This document shows, one piece after another, positions 7,089-15,425 of a stretch of 32,373 nt of DNA (the stretch's first letter is position 1; each line of letters opens with the position of its first letter). The position numbers and the translations under genes are program-made. The notes beneath the pieces are model-generated. The model made no database searches and was not told the origin of the DNA. It was given only the letters and a program-made list of their open reading frames with translations. Source of the DNA: Bacteriovoracaceae bacterium (GTDB taxonomy: Bacteria > Bdellovibrionota > Bacteriovoracia > Bacteriovoracales > Bacteriovoracaceae); contig JAIPEG010000030.1 in the NCBI GenBank assembly GCA_021737405.1, positions 1-32,373 on the forward strand, given 5' to 3'.

Positions 7089-8276
7089 ATGAAAAAAGTC
7101 ATCATCATTGGCGGAGGCCCTGCAGGGTTATACAGCGCCTATAAACTCCTTTATAATGGTTTTAAAGTTGATCTCTATGATCATAGCTCTGGATTAGGTA
7201 AGAAGTTCTTGGTGGCCGGTAATGGGGGCCTTAATCTTACACATAGTGAAGACATTGAAGAGTTTGTTAAAAAGTATGGTGAAAATGAAAGCTTTTTCGC
7301 CTCAATGATTAATGAATTTACTCCAAATGACTTGAGGTCCTTCTGTACAGAGCTCGGTGTAGAGACATTTGTCGGAAGTAGTAAGAGGGTTTTTCCAAAA
7401 AATCTAAAAGCTGCTGAGATTTTATTAAACTGGATTAAAAGACTTAAAGAAAATGAAAACTTTTCCCTTCACTTAAACCACAAGTTTACAAATATAAATT
7501 CTAATAAAGAGATTACCTTAATACATCTTGAAAATAAGGTCAAAATACAAGGGGACAACGTTATCTTCGCCATGGGTGGAGCTAGCTGGAAAAAGACAGG
7601 ATCAGATGGGACTTGGAGTGAAAGCTTTAAAAAAATAGGGATAGAACTCTCGCCCTTTCTTCCGATGAACTGTGGCTTTGAGAAGTCTTGGAGTCCCTTC
7701 TTTATTGAAAAAATCGGTTACTCACCTTTAAAGAATATTGAATTAAAATATAATGGCAAATCAATTAGAGGAGAGGCAATGCTTACTCCCTTTGGGATCG
7801 AAGGGGGAGGGGTGTATGCCCACTCTTTGGCCCTTAGAAACGAAATAATGAAAACAGGAGTTGCGATTCTTTGTATCGACTTAAAACCAAGTTTAACTGA
7901 AAGTGAGATTCAAAACAAAATATCTCAGCAAAATCAAAAGAGTTCACTCAGTAATCAATTAAGAAAAGCTATTGGGATCGAAAAAATAGCGTTTCTTTTA
8001 TTAAAAGAAATTTACCCCCATATCAATAGGGAGAATGCACCCCGTCTCATTAAGAATGTGGAAATTTCTTTATCTGGCGTTAGACCCATTGATGAGGCCA
8101 TCTCCACTTCTGGCGGAGTTAAATTTACCGAGTTAACAGAATTTTTAGAATTAAAAAAGCTCAAAGGCTGTTACGTAATAGGAGAAATGCTTGATTTTGA
8201 AGCACCAACTGGCGGCTATCTCCTGCAAGGCTGTTTCTCCAGCGCTGCAAGAGCGGTGCGAGGTCTTTTGAATTAG
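7089..8276 (+). CDS. HI0933/BaiN-type FAD-dependent oxidoreductase (flavoprotein PP_4765-like)
   Basis: A 395-residue cytoplasmic flavoprotein. The N-terminus carries the dinucleotide-binding motif IIGGGPAGLYSAYKL (GxGxxG at residues 8-13) and an acidic residue at the end of the second strand. LGKKFLVAGNGGLNLTHSE at about 40-60 is diagnostic of the HI0933 family, and a GGxSW motif (MGGASWKKTGSDG) follows near 160. The C-terminus has the second FAD motif, ATGGYLLQGCFSSAARAV. Members are NAD(P)/FAD oxidoreductases; the gut enzyme BaiN is one characterised relative, but the substrate here is unknown. The length fits the PP_4765 subgroup. It is a single gene, with a gene-free stretch of 274 bases upstream that shows only a short hairpin and AT-rich sequence. 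Confidence 0.9.
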   Translation: MKKVIIIGGGPAGLYSAYKLLYNGFKVDLYDHSSGLGKKFLVAGNGGLNLTHSEDIEEFVKKYGENESFFASMINEFTPNDLRSFCTELGVETFVGSSKRVFPKNLKAAEILLNWIKRLKENENFSLHLNHKFTNINSNKEITLIHLENKVKIQGDNVIFAMGGASWKKTGSDGTWSESFKKIGIELSPFLPMNCGFEKSWSPFFIEKIGYSPLKNIELKYNGKSIRGEAMLTPFGIEGGGVYAHSLALRNEIMKTGVAILCIDLKPSLTESEIQNKISQQNQKSSLSNQLRKAIGIEKIAFLLLKEIYPHINRENAPRLIKNVEISLSGVRPIDEAISTSGGVKFTELTEFLELKKLKGCYVIGEMLDFEAPTGGYLLQGCFSSAARAVRGLLN

Positions 8277-8321
8277 CTTCTTATATGGATTCTCTGGAAG
8301 TGTGTTTGATGGAGCTCGAGC

Positions 8322-9320
8322 CTAATTTGTCTTATCAATATCTTTCTTATGGACAGGCCAACCCCATCTGTTTCTCAAGGTGATTTTTTTTATTTGATTG
8401 TAGTTAAAAAGTTCTTCGAGAATTTCAAAGTCTGATAAATTACCAAAATCTTCTCTTACTAGGTCCGCGACAATGATGTAGCCAATCGCAAGCTTTTTAT
8501 CGTCGGGGTCAAAACCCTTAAGAAGCATCCATTCTCGAAACCTAAGATATTCCTTTTCTTTGGCTTTCTTTCCCTTTGAGTTAGAGATAAAACTAATATC
8601 AAACTCGCCACTCAAGTAGCGTAGACCTGATATATTACTATGGTCTACGATATCATCGTCATCATAAAAGGCTTCAATATGGGTTTTTCCAAGCTGAGCA
8701 TAATGAAGTCTTAAGCTTCCAAAGGGTAACCAAAATTCAAAGTGGTCGTAATCCTCAATATGTAACTCCTCGCGAACCACATCTTTAAATGCAACAAATA
8801 AGCTCGCATAGTAATTACCCTCCTCATTTGCTCTTTGACTTTTTAAGAGGGACTCCATTTCGTGACAAAGATAATTGAGTTGTTTGACTGCTAACTTGGT
8901 CTTTTCATCTGCCTGTTCATTAAGAATTCCAGGATCCCACACTTGGCCTACCCACGTTTCAAAATGATGGTGAATCCTGTTAAGGAGGTCCTGATTTAAA
9001 AGATCCGGGGAAAAGAATTCTTCAATACGGTAGTCGATTTCATTTTTTTGGCAGTATAAGTTAACATGGTCAACTGCCTTATTTAGCTCTTCGCAAAGAA
9101 AGTTGATATTTCGAGAATTTACGGACTCTGCGCCGCGAGGGGGAAGCCAGCCATGAAAGCAGTAGTTTTTTTCAAGTATATTGTCTTTATTGAGACAGTT
9201 CTTGACTAAAGCCTTTATAAAACGCTGTGCGGTCGGATGCTTGCGTAACTTCCAACGTACTTTTCTTGTTTTGCCAGAATCGAGGCCTTGCAATTGTATT
9301 TCTAAATATTTAATGCTCAT
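8322..9320 (-). CDS. Unknown 332-residue partner of the adjacent radical SAM enzyme
   Basis: A soluble protein with no signal peptide or membrane span. Its ATG overlaps the stop of the radical SAM gene as ATGA and has no ribosome site, so it depends on translational coupling. Recognisable blocks are FHGWLPPRG near 60, a long helical middle, then FEFWLPFGSLRLHYAQLGKTHIEAF (about 197-221), which is followed by acidic DDDD. The C-terminal part is also charged. I have no confident family assignment. The tight coupling suggests it is a substrate carrier, a maturation partner or a co-enzyme of the radical SAM protein (inference). Confidence 0.75.
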   Translation of the reverse strand: MSIKYLEIQLQGLDSGKTRKVRWKLRKHPTAQRFIKALVKNCLNKDNILEKNYCFHGWLPPRGAESVNSRNINFLCEELNKAVDHVNLYCQKNEIDYRIEEFFSPDLLNQDLLNRIHHHFETWVGQVWDPGILNEQADEKTKLAVKQLNYLCHEMESLLKSQRANEEGNYYASLFVAFKDVVREELHIEDYDHFEFWLPFGSLRLHYAQLGKTHIEAFYDDDDIVDHSNISGLRYLSGEFDISFISNSKGKKAKEKEYLRFREWMLLKGFDPDDKKLAIGYIIVADLVREDFGNLSDFEILEELFNYNQIKKITLRNRWGWPVHKKDIDKTN

Positions 9321-10738
9321 CTCATGTACTTAAATTTATTCTTAAAGTCTTGTAGGATAGATTGTTGGCCTAAGAAACTATAGTCAGGAAACGTTTGCTT
9401 GAGGGAGGTTCCCTTTCTTTTGTCATATTCCGTAAAGAAAAGTTGAAATTGCTTTTGCCAATATTTTTGTTGAGGATCTTTTGATTGATGGTGGTCACGA
9501 AAAATCTCAAGAATTCGTTTCATTTTCTCCACTTCGAGAACAGTAAAACCCTCTGGGTCGAGGTGGGTTTTCTTTTGATGCAGCTTCATCAATTCAAAGA
9601 GTTCACCTAACCTAGATTCGTAGCTGGCCGGAAGGATTGTAAAAGCCTGGTGGCGAGGATATGTGAGATGAGAGATATCGAAAATTAGTCGATCATCATT
9701 GCCAATCATACCAAAACGCTTTTTCCATTCGAGCACTTTCTCTATCAACTCGTGAAATCGTGGTACAGAGAGCACATTGAATGTACACATAATCGTAATA
9801 CGCATCTCAGGAGAGCTCTCAAATAGTTCTATTAAGTTCTGCTCAAATTCCTCACAATTTAAACCATTTCGAATATATTCAGCATCAGCCCCCCAAGTAT
9901 CAATAGATGTAAAAAGATTTACTCTTTTGACATGCTTATTCTCAAGCAAAGGAACAAGATGTTTTTTTAGGCGCTGAATATATGATTTTGGTAGGCCGAG
10001 ATTAGAATTCATAGCAAAATCTAAATGATCAGAGGGATGCTCTTTCATATACTCAAGTAGTTTAAAAGTATTTGGATTGACGAGTGGCTCTCCGCCAGTG
10101 ATTCGTAGGACTCTTAGGTCTTGATAGATTTCGGGCAGCCACTTCCAAAAAGCATCGACGTAGGGATTGTCATCTTCTGGTGGAATAGGCGTAAGGCCAA
10201 CTTTATCAAGCCACTTTAAATCGTGGGCATCTTCGACGGGATATTTTCCAAAGCGCTTGGTTTCTTCAAATAGGGAAGATGAGATATGAGGAGCGCAGTA
10301 GGAGCATTTAAAATTGCACTTATGACCAAAGCTAACCTCCAAATAACGTGGGGTAATCCGATCAGACAAGGGGTCTTTTAGGGTTTTTTCTAAAAAGGGC
10401 ATCGCCCAAGAACTCGAGGATTTAAATACGCGGTCACTAAAGTTATCAGGACTCGCTTTTTCAGCATCCCAGCAATAATGACAAGGTTTTGGCTTTTCCC
10501 CTCGAAGCATCGCTCGGCGTTGGTTAATTTTTTCTTTCGTATTGTGAAGGGCTGCCGGATTTTCTTTAAGCTCTGAAAGGGGAACTTTATGAGTGGGTGG
10601 ATGGTGGCAGGAATGTGTTTGTCCGTTTTGAAGATGAATTGTGACTTGAAGCCACTTGGCGAGACAAAAAGATGGAGACACTTTATCGAGCGCATCTTTT
10701 GTTTCAATATATTTTAATTTTTCGAGGTTATTAGGCAT
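9317..10738 (-). CDS. Radical SAM enzyme with N-terminal twitch domain
   Basis: A 473-residue enzyme. The N-terminal segment has Cys25, Cys44 (in SCHHPP) and the pair Cys86/Cys89 (PCHYCWDAE), the arrangement of an N-terminal twitch domain expected to hold an auxiliary Fe-S cluster. The radical SAM cluster motif CNFKCSYC follows at residues 141-148, and the SAM-binding GGEP is at 215-218 (LRITGGEPLVNP). The C-terminal TEYDKRKGTSLKQTFP block matches the tail of the family. Unlike the three copies near 27-30 kb, the second N-terminal site is C-H-H instead of C-C. The substrate is unknown. It heads an operon with the unknown gene at 8322, overlapping it by four bases. Confidence 0.9.
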   Translation of the reverse strand: MPNNLEKLKYIETKDALDKVSPSFCLAKWLQVTIHLQNGQTHSCHHPPTHKVPLSELKENPAALHNTKEKINQRRAMLRGEKPKPCHYCWDAEKASPDNFSDRVFKSSSSWAMPFLEKTLKDPLSDRITPRYLEVSFGHKCNFKCSYCAPHISSSLFEETKRFGKYPVEDAHDLKWLDKVGLTPIPPEDDNPYVDAFWKWLPEIYQDLRVLRITGGEPLVNPNTFKLLEYMKEHPSDHLDFAMNSNLGLPKSYIQRLKKHLVPLLENKHVKRVNLFTSIDTWGADAEYIRNGLNCEEFEQNLIELFESSPEMRITIMCTFNVLSVPRFHELIEKVLEWKKRFGMIGNDDRLIFDISHLTYPRHQAFTILPASYESRLGELFELMKLHQKKTHLDPEGFTVLEVEKMKRILEIFRDHHQSKDPQQKYWQKQFQLFFTEYDKRKGTSLKQTFPDYSFLGQQSILQDFKNKFKYMR

Positions 10739-10828
10739 GGTTAGAGTTTATCCCTAGGTAAGCTATCCTGCAATAAGTGATTGCCCTATATACCGCCTTA
10801 AAGATTTATAGGAGGGAATTTCTATATC

Positions 10829-11593
10829 TTACCTTTTATCAAAGTTTCGTTGGTACCAATCAATATCTTTGATGATATAACCGACGCGATCTTCTTTTGC
10901 AGAAGGTTCAAGCTCGTAAATAATATCTCTTATCTCACTATCGCTAAAACCAGCCTGAGAAAGGATATAAACACCCGATTTAAAGTTTCGACACTTTTCG
11001 ACGTTTTCAAATGCCAGGGCAGACAAGTTATATATACTCTTTTCTAAGAGACAACCTTTAATATCTCTATTCATACGAAGGAAAAGTTCTTGTCCTGTTA
11101 TTTCTTTAGTTGCACCAACTGTGAGTTCGATTTTATCACTTTTAAAACCTCCACGAGTAACGCTATTTTCTTCTTCAATATTAACGTTTGTTTCCATGTA
11201 TTGATCATTGGGATTGAAGAAGTTAAACGGTAGAGCGATCAGTGCATCAATACTCATGCCATGGTACTCGTCTAGCTCTGTTACTCTTACCAAAATATCT
11301 TTCTTATCTAAAATAAGAACTAGTTCGGTTTCAAGCAAGGTACCAAGATGTCTTTTATCCACCAACTTGTTATGAAAGTAGTGGTGACCAATACCAATTC
11401 CAAACTCTTTAAAACTGCCACTATCACCCTCTTTAAAATCAGAGGTCATAGAAACCTTGGTAACCTTGGCCATTATTCCTTTTTCATTAATAAGCTTATT
11501 CACTGGACTCTCTACTTCTGCGCCATTTGCTACGGCGATTTGAGTTATTGAGGTCGCAAGAAAGCAAAAAAGGGTTTTATGAAAAAGACTCAT
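10829..11593 (-). CDS. Exported protein of unknown function
   Basis: A 254-residue protein with a Sec signal peptide (about 1-22, ending AVANGA). The mature part is mixed alpha/beta with two cysteines (GCLLEK and KCRNFK) and no catalytic motif I recognise. The segment FGIGIGHHYFHNKLVDKRHLG is notably His-rich. ATG has AGGAG seven bases upstream. The gene lies upstream of the radical SAM operon on the same strand, with an 89-base gap. Co-transcription is possible but there is no overlap, so a link in function is not shown. Confidence 0.7.
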   Translation of the reverse strand: MSLFHKTLFCFLATSITQIAVANGAEVESPVNKLINEKGIMAKVTKVSMTSDFKEGDSGSFKEFGIGIGHHYFHNKLVDKRHLGTLLETELVLILDKKDILVRVTELDEYHGMSIDALIALPFNFFNPNDQYMETNVNIEEENSVTRGGFKSDKIELTVGATKEITGQELFLRMNRDIKGCLLEKSIYNLSALAFENVEKCRNFKSGVYILSQAGFSDSEIRDIIYELEPSAKEDRVGYIIKDIDWYQRNFDKR

Positions 11594-11616
11594 TTGGAAC
11601 TCCTAAAGGTTTATTT

Positions 11617-11639
11617 TAAAAAGGATAATAGCCTTTTTA
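11617..11639 (-). other. Hairpin in the 5' leader of the gene at 11593
   Basis: The arms TAAAAAGG and CCTTTTTA pair perfectly around a seven-base loop, about 24 bases upstream of the ATG on the minus strand. It could be a leader structure or a terminator shielding the gene from upstream transcription. Read as minus-strand RNA, the T-run directly follows the stem, as in a weak intrinsic terminator. Confidence 0.35.
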
Positions 11640-11689
11640 GAATGCCAGGAGACAATAGCGAGTAAGGTTTTTAGAGGGTGTAAAAAGAT

Positions 11690-11824
11690 TTGACACTCTC
11701 AGATGATTCAAAAGGATATGACCGTCGTTTTACGGACTCTTTTAGCAAAGACAAATATAAAGAATTATTAGGTACTTACCTCTGTGAAGAACCCCTTAAA
11801 ATTGACCAAAAGAGTGGGGGATGA
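11690..11824 (+). other. Possible 44-codon ORF or gene remnant
   Basis: Within the 305-base gap between 11594 and 11898, a plus-strand frame opens at TTG (11690) and ends at TGA (11822-11824). It encodes a hydrophilic peptide including SKGYDRRFTDSFSKDKYKEL. The start has only a weak GAGGG ribosome site at a poor distance. The protein-like composition suggests the tail of a lost gene; I do not recognise it. The rest of the gap holds the hairpin at 11617-11639 and the ribosome site of the next gene. Confidence 0.25.
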
Positions 11825-11898
11825 TCAAAAATATTTCCCTGCTGATTTATTCTCAGGCTCTAGTATGATGAAAAAGTGTATTCATCAAAGGAGTCAAA

Positions 11899-12717
11899 AT
11901 GAAACTTAAGAATAGTCTTATTCTTTTACTTATTTTTATTGTTATGGGCTGTGCTCATAATCAAGAAACCGCGTCTACTGAGCTTAAGGCATCGCCTGTT
12001 CCAAACCGCTCAACCGCTTCAAGCTCACAAGATATTGCCAAGGCTTACTTTAATTTAGCTTCCACCCTCAGTAAGGCGCGTGCAAATTCAGGAGTATGTG
12101 AAAGTGGTGTTTATCAAGAAAATATTATTCAAGCATTGAATAACGCCAGACAATTTGAATTTGATAATGGATATTTTATTTATCAATATCTTAATGATTC
12201 TTCAAATCCCGAAACTAATGCGATTGAAGCTCAAGTGGGGAACACCCTTAGTTATAAACTTTTAAAGTCTAAGAACATGGGGCTTGGTGCTTATAATTCC
12301 AAAGGATCTGTAAGTGCATTGATGAAAAATACTTCTTTTGAAAGTCAGGGCGTTGGAGCCTATGGCCACTTTCTTGAGTATCACTTTAAAGCTAATAACA
12401 AATTAGTAAAGAGACGTCTTACGAATATTGATAGCTGGCCTATTGAGTGGAGTGAGACTGAGGGCACTTGGGAGTCTAATGGTTATTCAAATAAACATGG
12501 CGGTCCTTTGATTTCAATTCGTTCAAAATATTTGACTGGTCCTAACAAAGATAAGCTTAAGACAGAGGTTTTTGTCATCAAACAAACCTGTGGATATGGC
12601 GAATGTTTCTATGGTCTTTTGCCTGTAAATAAGGTTGATAAGAAACAAAACTGGAATACACCCGAGTTTAGAGACTTTCGAGTATTTGACTTAAAAACTG
12701 ACGAATGTGACGCCTAA
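11899..12717 (+). CDS. Lipoprotein of unknown function
   Basis: A 272-residue protein. The N-terminus, LILLLIFIVMGCAHNQ, is a lipoprotein signal with the acceptor Cys at residue 18. A Ser/Thr/Ala-rich linker follows to about residue 50. The mature domain contains four more cysteines, including a CGYGEC pair near the C-terminus that could be disulfide-bonded. A beta-rich stretch with WPIEWSETEGTW suggests a globular envelope protein. The ATG has AAAGGAG at ideal spacing. It is a single gene followed by a strong hairpin at 12723-12758. No family is recognised. Confidence 0.75.
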   Translation: MKLKNSLILLLIFIVMGCAHNQETASTELKASPVPNRSTASSSQDIAKAYFNLASTLSKARANSGVCESGVYQENIIQALNNARQFEFDNGYFIYQYLNDSSNPETNAIEAQVGNTLSYKLLKSKNMGLGAYNSKGSVSALMKNTSFESQGVGAYGHFLEYHFKANNKLVKRRLTNIDSWPIEWSETEGTWESNGYSNKHGGPLISIRSKYLTGPNKDKLKTEVFVIKQTCGYGECFYGLLPVNKVDKKQNWNTPEFRDFRVFDLKTDECDA

Positions 12718-12722
12718 TTGTA

Positions 12723-12758
12723 CATTCCCTGCGGCCAAAAAAAAGGGCGCAGGGAATG
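12723..12758 (+). terminator. 11-bp perfect hairpin with an A-rich loop
   Basis: The arms CATTCCCTGCG and CGCAGGGAATG pair perfectly a few bases after the lipoprotein stop codon. The loop contains eight adenines. There is no T-run after the stem, so this is an atypical intrinsic terminator or an RNA-stabilising hairpin. Confidence 0.55.
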
Positions 12759-12834
12759 AGCCTAACTAAGTACTAAATTCCTGTCCTAGTCTGGCCAAAA
12801 TTCCTCAAATTACCTCATTTAATTAAAGTTATAA

Positions 12835-12862
12835 TTGACGGGTTAGGGACTTCATATATATT
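12835..12862 (+). promoter_or_regulatory. Sigma-70-type promoter of the deoxyhypusine synthase-like gene
   Basis: A -35 element TTGACG and a -10 element TATATT are separated by 16 bases. They lie about 60 bases upstream of the ATG at 12924, giving a leader of roughly 55 bases. Confidence 0.5.
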
Positions 12863-12911
12863 AATCCGAGCAAGCATAAATTGGGCCCAATTAATAGCAT
12901 TGTTGGCCAAT

Positions 12912-12917
12912 GAAGGA
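12912..12917 (+). promoter_or_regulatory. Ribosome site deciding the start of the deoxyhypusine synthase-like gene
   Basis: GAAGGA lies six bases before the ATG at 12924. The frame is open upstream to a TTG at 12900, but that codon has no ribosome site, so 12924 is the better start. Confidence 0.6.
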
Positions 12918-12923
12918 ATAAGA

Positions 12924-13889
12924 ATGAGTGACATGAAAACCTTTTTTAAAACCCATTACCGTCATTTTAATGCAGCTTCTCTAGTCGATGCGGCCAAGGG
13001 GTACTGTGACCAGATTGAAAAGGGAAATAAAATGCTCATTTCCCTTGCAGGGGCGATGTCCACTGCAGAGCTTGGAGTGAGCCTCGCTGAAATGATTCGC
13101 CAAGAAAAGGTTCACATTATTTCATGCACGGGTGCCAATCTTGAAGAAGATATCATGAACCTTATCGCTTACACCCACTATAAAAGAATCCCCAATTATC
13201 GAGACCTCTCTCCTGATGACGAGCAAAAACTTCTAGAAGAGGGATTTAATAGAGTCACCGACACTTGTATTCCAGAGGAAACAGCTTTTCGTAAACTACA
13301 AATTTACCTTTTTAGAGTGTGGCAAAGGGCCGAATCCGAGGGCAAGAGATACTTTCCTCATGAGTTTTTATACCAAGTGATAGCTGAGCCAGACTTTGCA
13401 AAAGAGTTTGAGATAGACCCAAAAGATTCCTGGGTTTACGCTGCTGCAAAAAAGAATCTTCCTATTATTGTTCCTGGTTGGGAGGACTCAACCACGGCCA
13501 ATATTTTTACTTCCTACTGTATTAGCGGGGAACTTAGTTCTCAAACAGTTAAGAATGGAATTGAATACATGATGTATTTGGCCAAGTGGTACCCTGAAGC
13601 CGCCAAAGATCAAGGCGTCGGTTTTTTCCAGATTGGCGGGGGAATTGCGGGAGACTTTCCTATCTGTGTGGTTCCCATGATTAACCAAGATATGGAGGAC
13701 TCAGTTCCTCTATGGTCTTACTTTTGCCAAATATCAGATTCTACGACAAGCTACGGATCTTATTCGGGGGCCATTCCTAACGAGAAGATTACGTGGGGTA
13801 AGCTTGGGGTCAACACCCCGCGATTCCTGATAGAAAGTGATGCTACGATTGTCGCCCCTCTCATATTTTCCTACATTCTAGAAAATTAA
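12924..13889 (+). CDS. Deoxyhypusine synthase-like protein
   Basis: A 321-residue cytoplasmic enzyme of the deoxyhypusine synthase fold. Family blocks visible include ISLAGAMSTAELG (N-terminal NAD site), IISCTGANLEEDIMNLIAY, PIIVPGWEDSTTANIF, VGFFQIGGGIAGDFPICVVPM and the active-site region EKITWGKLG, which keeps the catalytic lysine of the 'SWGK' motif. In eukaryotes and archaea the enzyme transfers aminobutyl from spermidine to eIF5A. Bacteria lack that target, so bacterial homologues are expected to use a small amine acceptor or another protein. The substrate is not known from the sequence. It is a single gene with its own promoter at 12835-12862. Confidence 0.92.
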   Translation: MSDMKTFFKTHYRHFNAASLVDAAKGYCDQIEKGNKMLISLAGAMSTAELGVSLAEMIRQEKVHIISCTGANLEEDIMNLIAYTHYKRIPNYRDLSPDDEQKLLEEGFNRVTDTCIPEETAFRKLQIYLFRVWQRAESEGKRYFPHEFLYQVIAEPDFAKEFEIDPKDSWVYAAAKKNLPIIVPGWEDSTTANIFTSYCISGELSSQTVKNGIEYMMYLAKWYPEAAKDQGVGFFQIGGGIAGDFPICVVPMINQDMEDSVPLWSYFCQISDSTTSYGSYSGAIPNEKITWGKLGVNTPRFLIESDATIVAPLIFSYILEN

Positions 13890-13920
13890 TGATGTAGTTA
13901 ATTATAAAACCTATGTTGCT

Positions 13921-13944
13921 TCACTGCGTCACTGTGTCACTGCT
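13921..13944 (+). repeat. Three imperfect 8-bp tandem repeats
   Basis: The units TCACTGCG, TCACTGTG and TCACTGCT run head to tail, 32 bases after the deoxyhypusine synthase-like stop codon. A 7-bp inverted repeat follows (CTCCTCT at 13943-13949, AGAGGAG at 13962-13968), which may act as a weak terminator. The rest of this 295-base gap to 14184 is AT-rich and shows no clear gene. Confidence 0.4.
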
Positions 13945-14184
13945 CCTCTCTCAGTTAGATAAGAGGAGTTAAATTAACCTAGCTTAAATAAAGTAGCCTG
14001 TTTTTCACGGCCAAAGAATTAGCTTTTCACACGACTACTGTAACTCTCTTAATTAACTCTCATTTTTAGTTGGTAACAAATCGTTAACAAAAAAGATGTA
14101 TGTGTCTTTTTATCCATCTACAAAAATAATTCCATTACCTATAACTGCTTCATCGAAACAAAACATTGTCTGTAGGAGGACATT

Positions 14185-14508
14185 ATGAAAAAAATTATTC
14201 TAATTACTATCGCTCTTCTTTCTGTTAGCAACTTTGCAAAAAAAGAAGACTACAGAGAAACTGTCCGTGTAACTGGCTCAACTGCTCAGGTTGCTTTTGA
14301 TAAAGCTCAGGACATGGTTGTTGAAATTAAGAGCACTAAAGGAAAAGTTAAACTTCCATATCTTAAAGAATGTAACCTTAAAAATAGTGCTGATTCTCGT
14401 GATGCTTTTTGGTTTAAAAGAAATGCTTGGACAAACTCATCATCAGTTTATTTAAATCATGTAACTGGTGTTTATACAGCTATCGTTAATGTATCTTGTA
14501 AGCAATAA
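14185..14508 (+). CDS. Small secreted protein, unknown function
   Basis: A 107-residue protein with a short signal peptide (about 1-18, ending SNFA). The mature part is basic. Two cysteines (KECNLK and NVSCKQ) lie far apart and could form one disulfide. The segment YRETVRVTGSTAQVAFDKAQ suggests a small alpha/beta periplasmic domain. It has a strong ribosome site (TAGGAGG) and is followed by a textbook terminator, as expected for a well-expressed single gene. I do not recognise the family. Confidence 0.75.
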   Translation: MKKIILITIALLSVSNFAKKEDYRETVRVTGSTAQVAFDKAQDMVVEIKSTKGKVKLPYLKECNLKNSADSRDAFWFKRNAWTNSSSVYLNHVTGVYTAIVNVSCKQ

Positions 14509-14564
14509 TCAACGATTTTAAAAGGCAGAGGTAATCCTCTCCATAAAAACTCTCTCCCATGTCT

Positions 14565-14591
14565 AAGGTCTCCCCTTTGGGAGGCCTTTTT
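14565..14591 (+). terminator. Rho-independent terminator
   Basis: A 10-bp GC-rich stem (AAGGTCTCCC with GGGAGGCCTT, one T-G pair) with a CTTT loop is followed by a run of T. It lies about 57 bases after the small secreted protein gene and just before the end of the convergent nuclease gene. Confidence 0.85.
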
Positions 14592-14596
14592 CATCA

Positions 14597-15247
14597 TTAG
14601 TTTTTTAAGCTAAACCCGAGCTGCCGGGCCCGTTCTAATCCATTAATAAAGTAGCGGCGATATGGGGGGATTTCAGCGCTCTCTCCAGGGTAATAGAGAA
14701 TTTTCGTTTCTAAATCACCAACAAAGTTCGTTCCTTCACGTCCACTTACGATTAACCTAAACTCATAGGGCAATGGAATATTTTGGTCATAAAGCCCAAG
14801 CTTCTCTTCATAGGCATTCTTCGCGGCCATAGAGTAGGTCTTAAGAGTCGATTTATCCATTGGTGCAATAAAATAGGGAACGGCCAATCCAGATTCGATC
14901 ATTTTAAGATTGATATCTACGCCGTTAAAGAAGACTGTTCCAAGGATTCGCCTTCGGTTCAATTGGTACTCTGACTCAACGTGAATCTCAATTTGACTCC
15001 CGATTGGCACAAGAGAGATAAGATAGTCTCTTGCAATAAAGGCCATCTCGCCCTGAGTGTGTCCGTTATAATCAACTTCAGGTGTATCCACACCAAGAAA
15101 ACGTATATTTCGAGGCTTTGGAGCATCATCAAGTTTGACAGTAAGGGTATCACCATCGTGAATTCTGGTGACTATTCCCCGGATTGTAAGAGCGTGAATA
15201 TTTCCTACGAATAGGAGAAAGGCAATAAATAAAATAGGATAACTCAT
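14597..15247 (-). CDS. Secreted thermonuclease-like (SNase) protein
   Basis: A 216-residue protein with a Sec signal peptide (about 1-19). The staphylococcal nuclease domain spans about 22-150. It has VTRIHDGDTLTVKL with the metal-binding Asp residues, IRFLGVDTPEVD with the catalytic Arg and Glu region, and RRILGTVFFNGVDINLKMIESGLAVPY carrying the second Arg and the signature 'G..(I/V)N..(L/M)...G.A'. About 65 residues (rich in Tyr, Arg and Glu) follow the domain and have no motif I know. It probably degrades DNA or RNA outside the cytoplasm, using calcium in related enzymes. It is a single gene, convergent with the gene at 14185. Confidence 0.88.
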   Translation of the reverse strand: MSYPILFIAFLLFVGNIHALTIRGIVTRIHDGDTLTVKLDDAPKPRNIRFLGVDTPEVDYNGHTQGEMAFIARDYLISLVPIGSQIEIHVESEYQLNRRRILGTVFFNGVDINLKMIESGLAVPYFIAPMDKSTLKTYSMAAKNAYEEKLGLYDQNIPLPYEFRLIVSGREGTNFVGDLETKILYYPGESAEIPPYRRYFINGLERARQLGFSLKN

Positions 15248-15425
15248 AACTGCCTTTTAGCACTCACATTTTCTCTGCGCGAGTAAGGAGTGCTACTAAG
15301 GTAGTTTTTACTCAAGAGAAATAATGACTTAAGCTTTGACTATGGGAGAAGCAGAAAAGTTATCCTAATTAGTAATTTTTTCATGTAGATGGCCTTCTGT
15401 TTTAGAGAAATGATAAAAATTTTTA

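Noticed and set aside
10390..10707. 105-codon minus-strand ORF
   Set aside because: It lies wholly inside the radical SAM gene in another frame, over the functional cysteine motifs, so it is a shadow.
12900..12923. TTG at 12900 as the deoxyhypusine synthase-like start
   Set aside because: No ribosome site; GAAGGA at 12912-12917 serves the ATG at 12924.
13921..13944. CRISPR-like repeat
   Set aside because: Units are only 8 bp, directly tandem, with no spacers and no cas genes.
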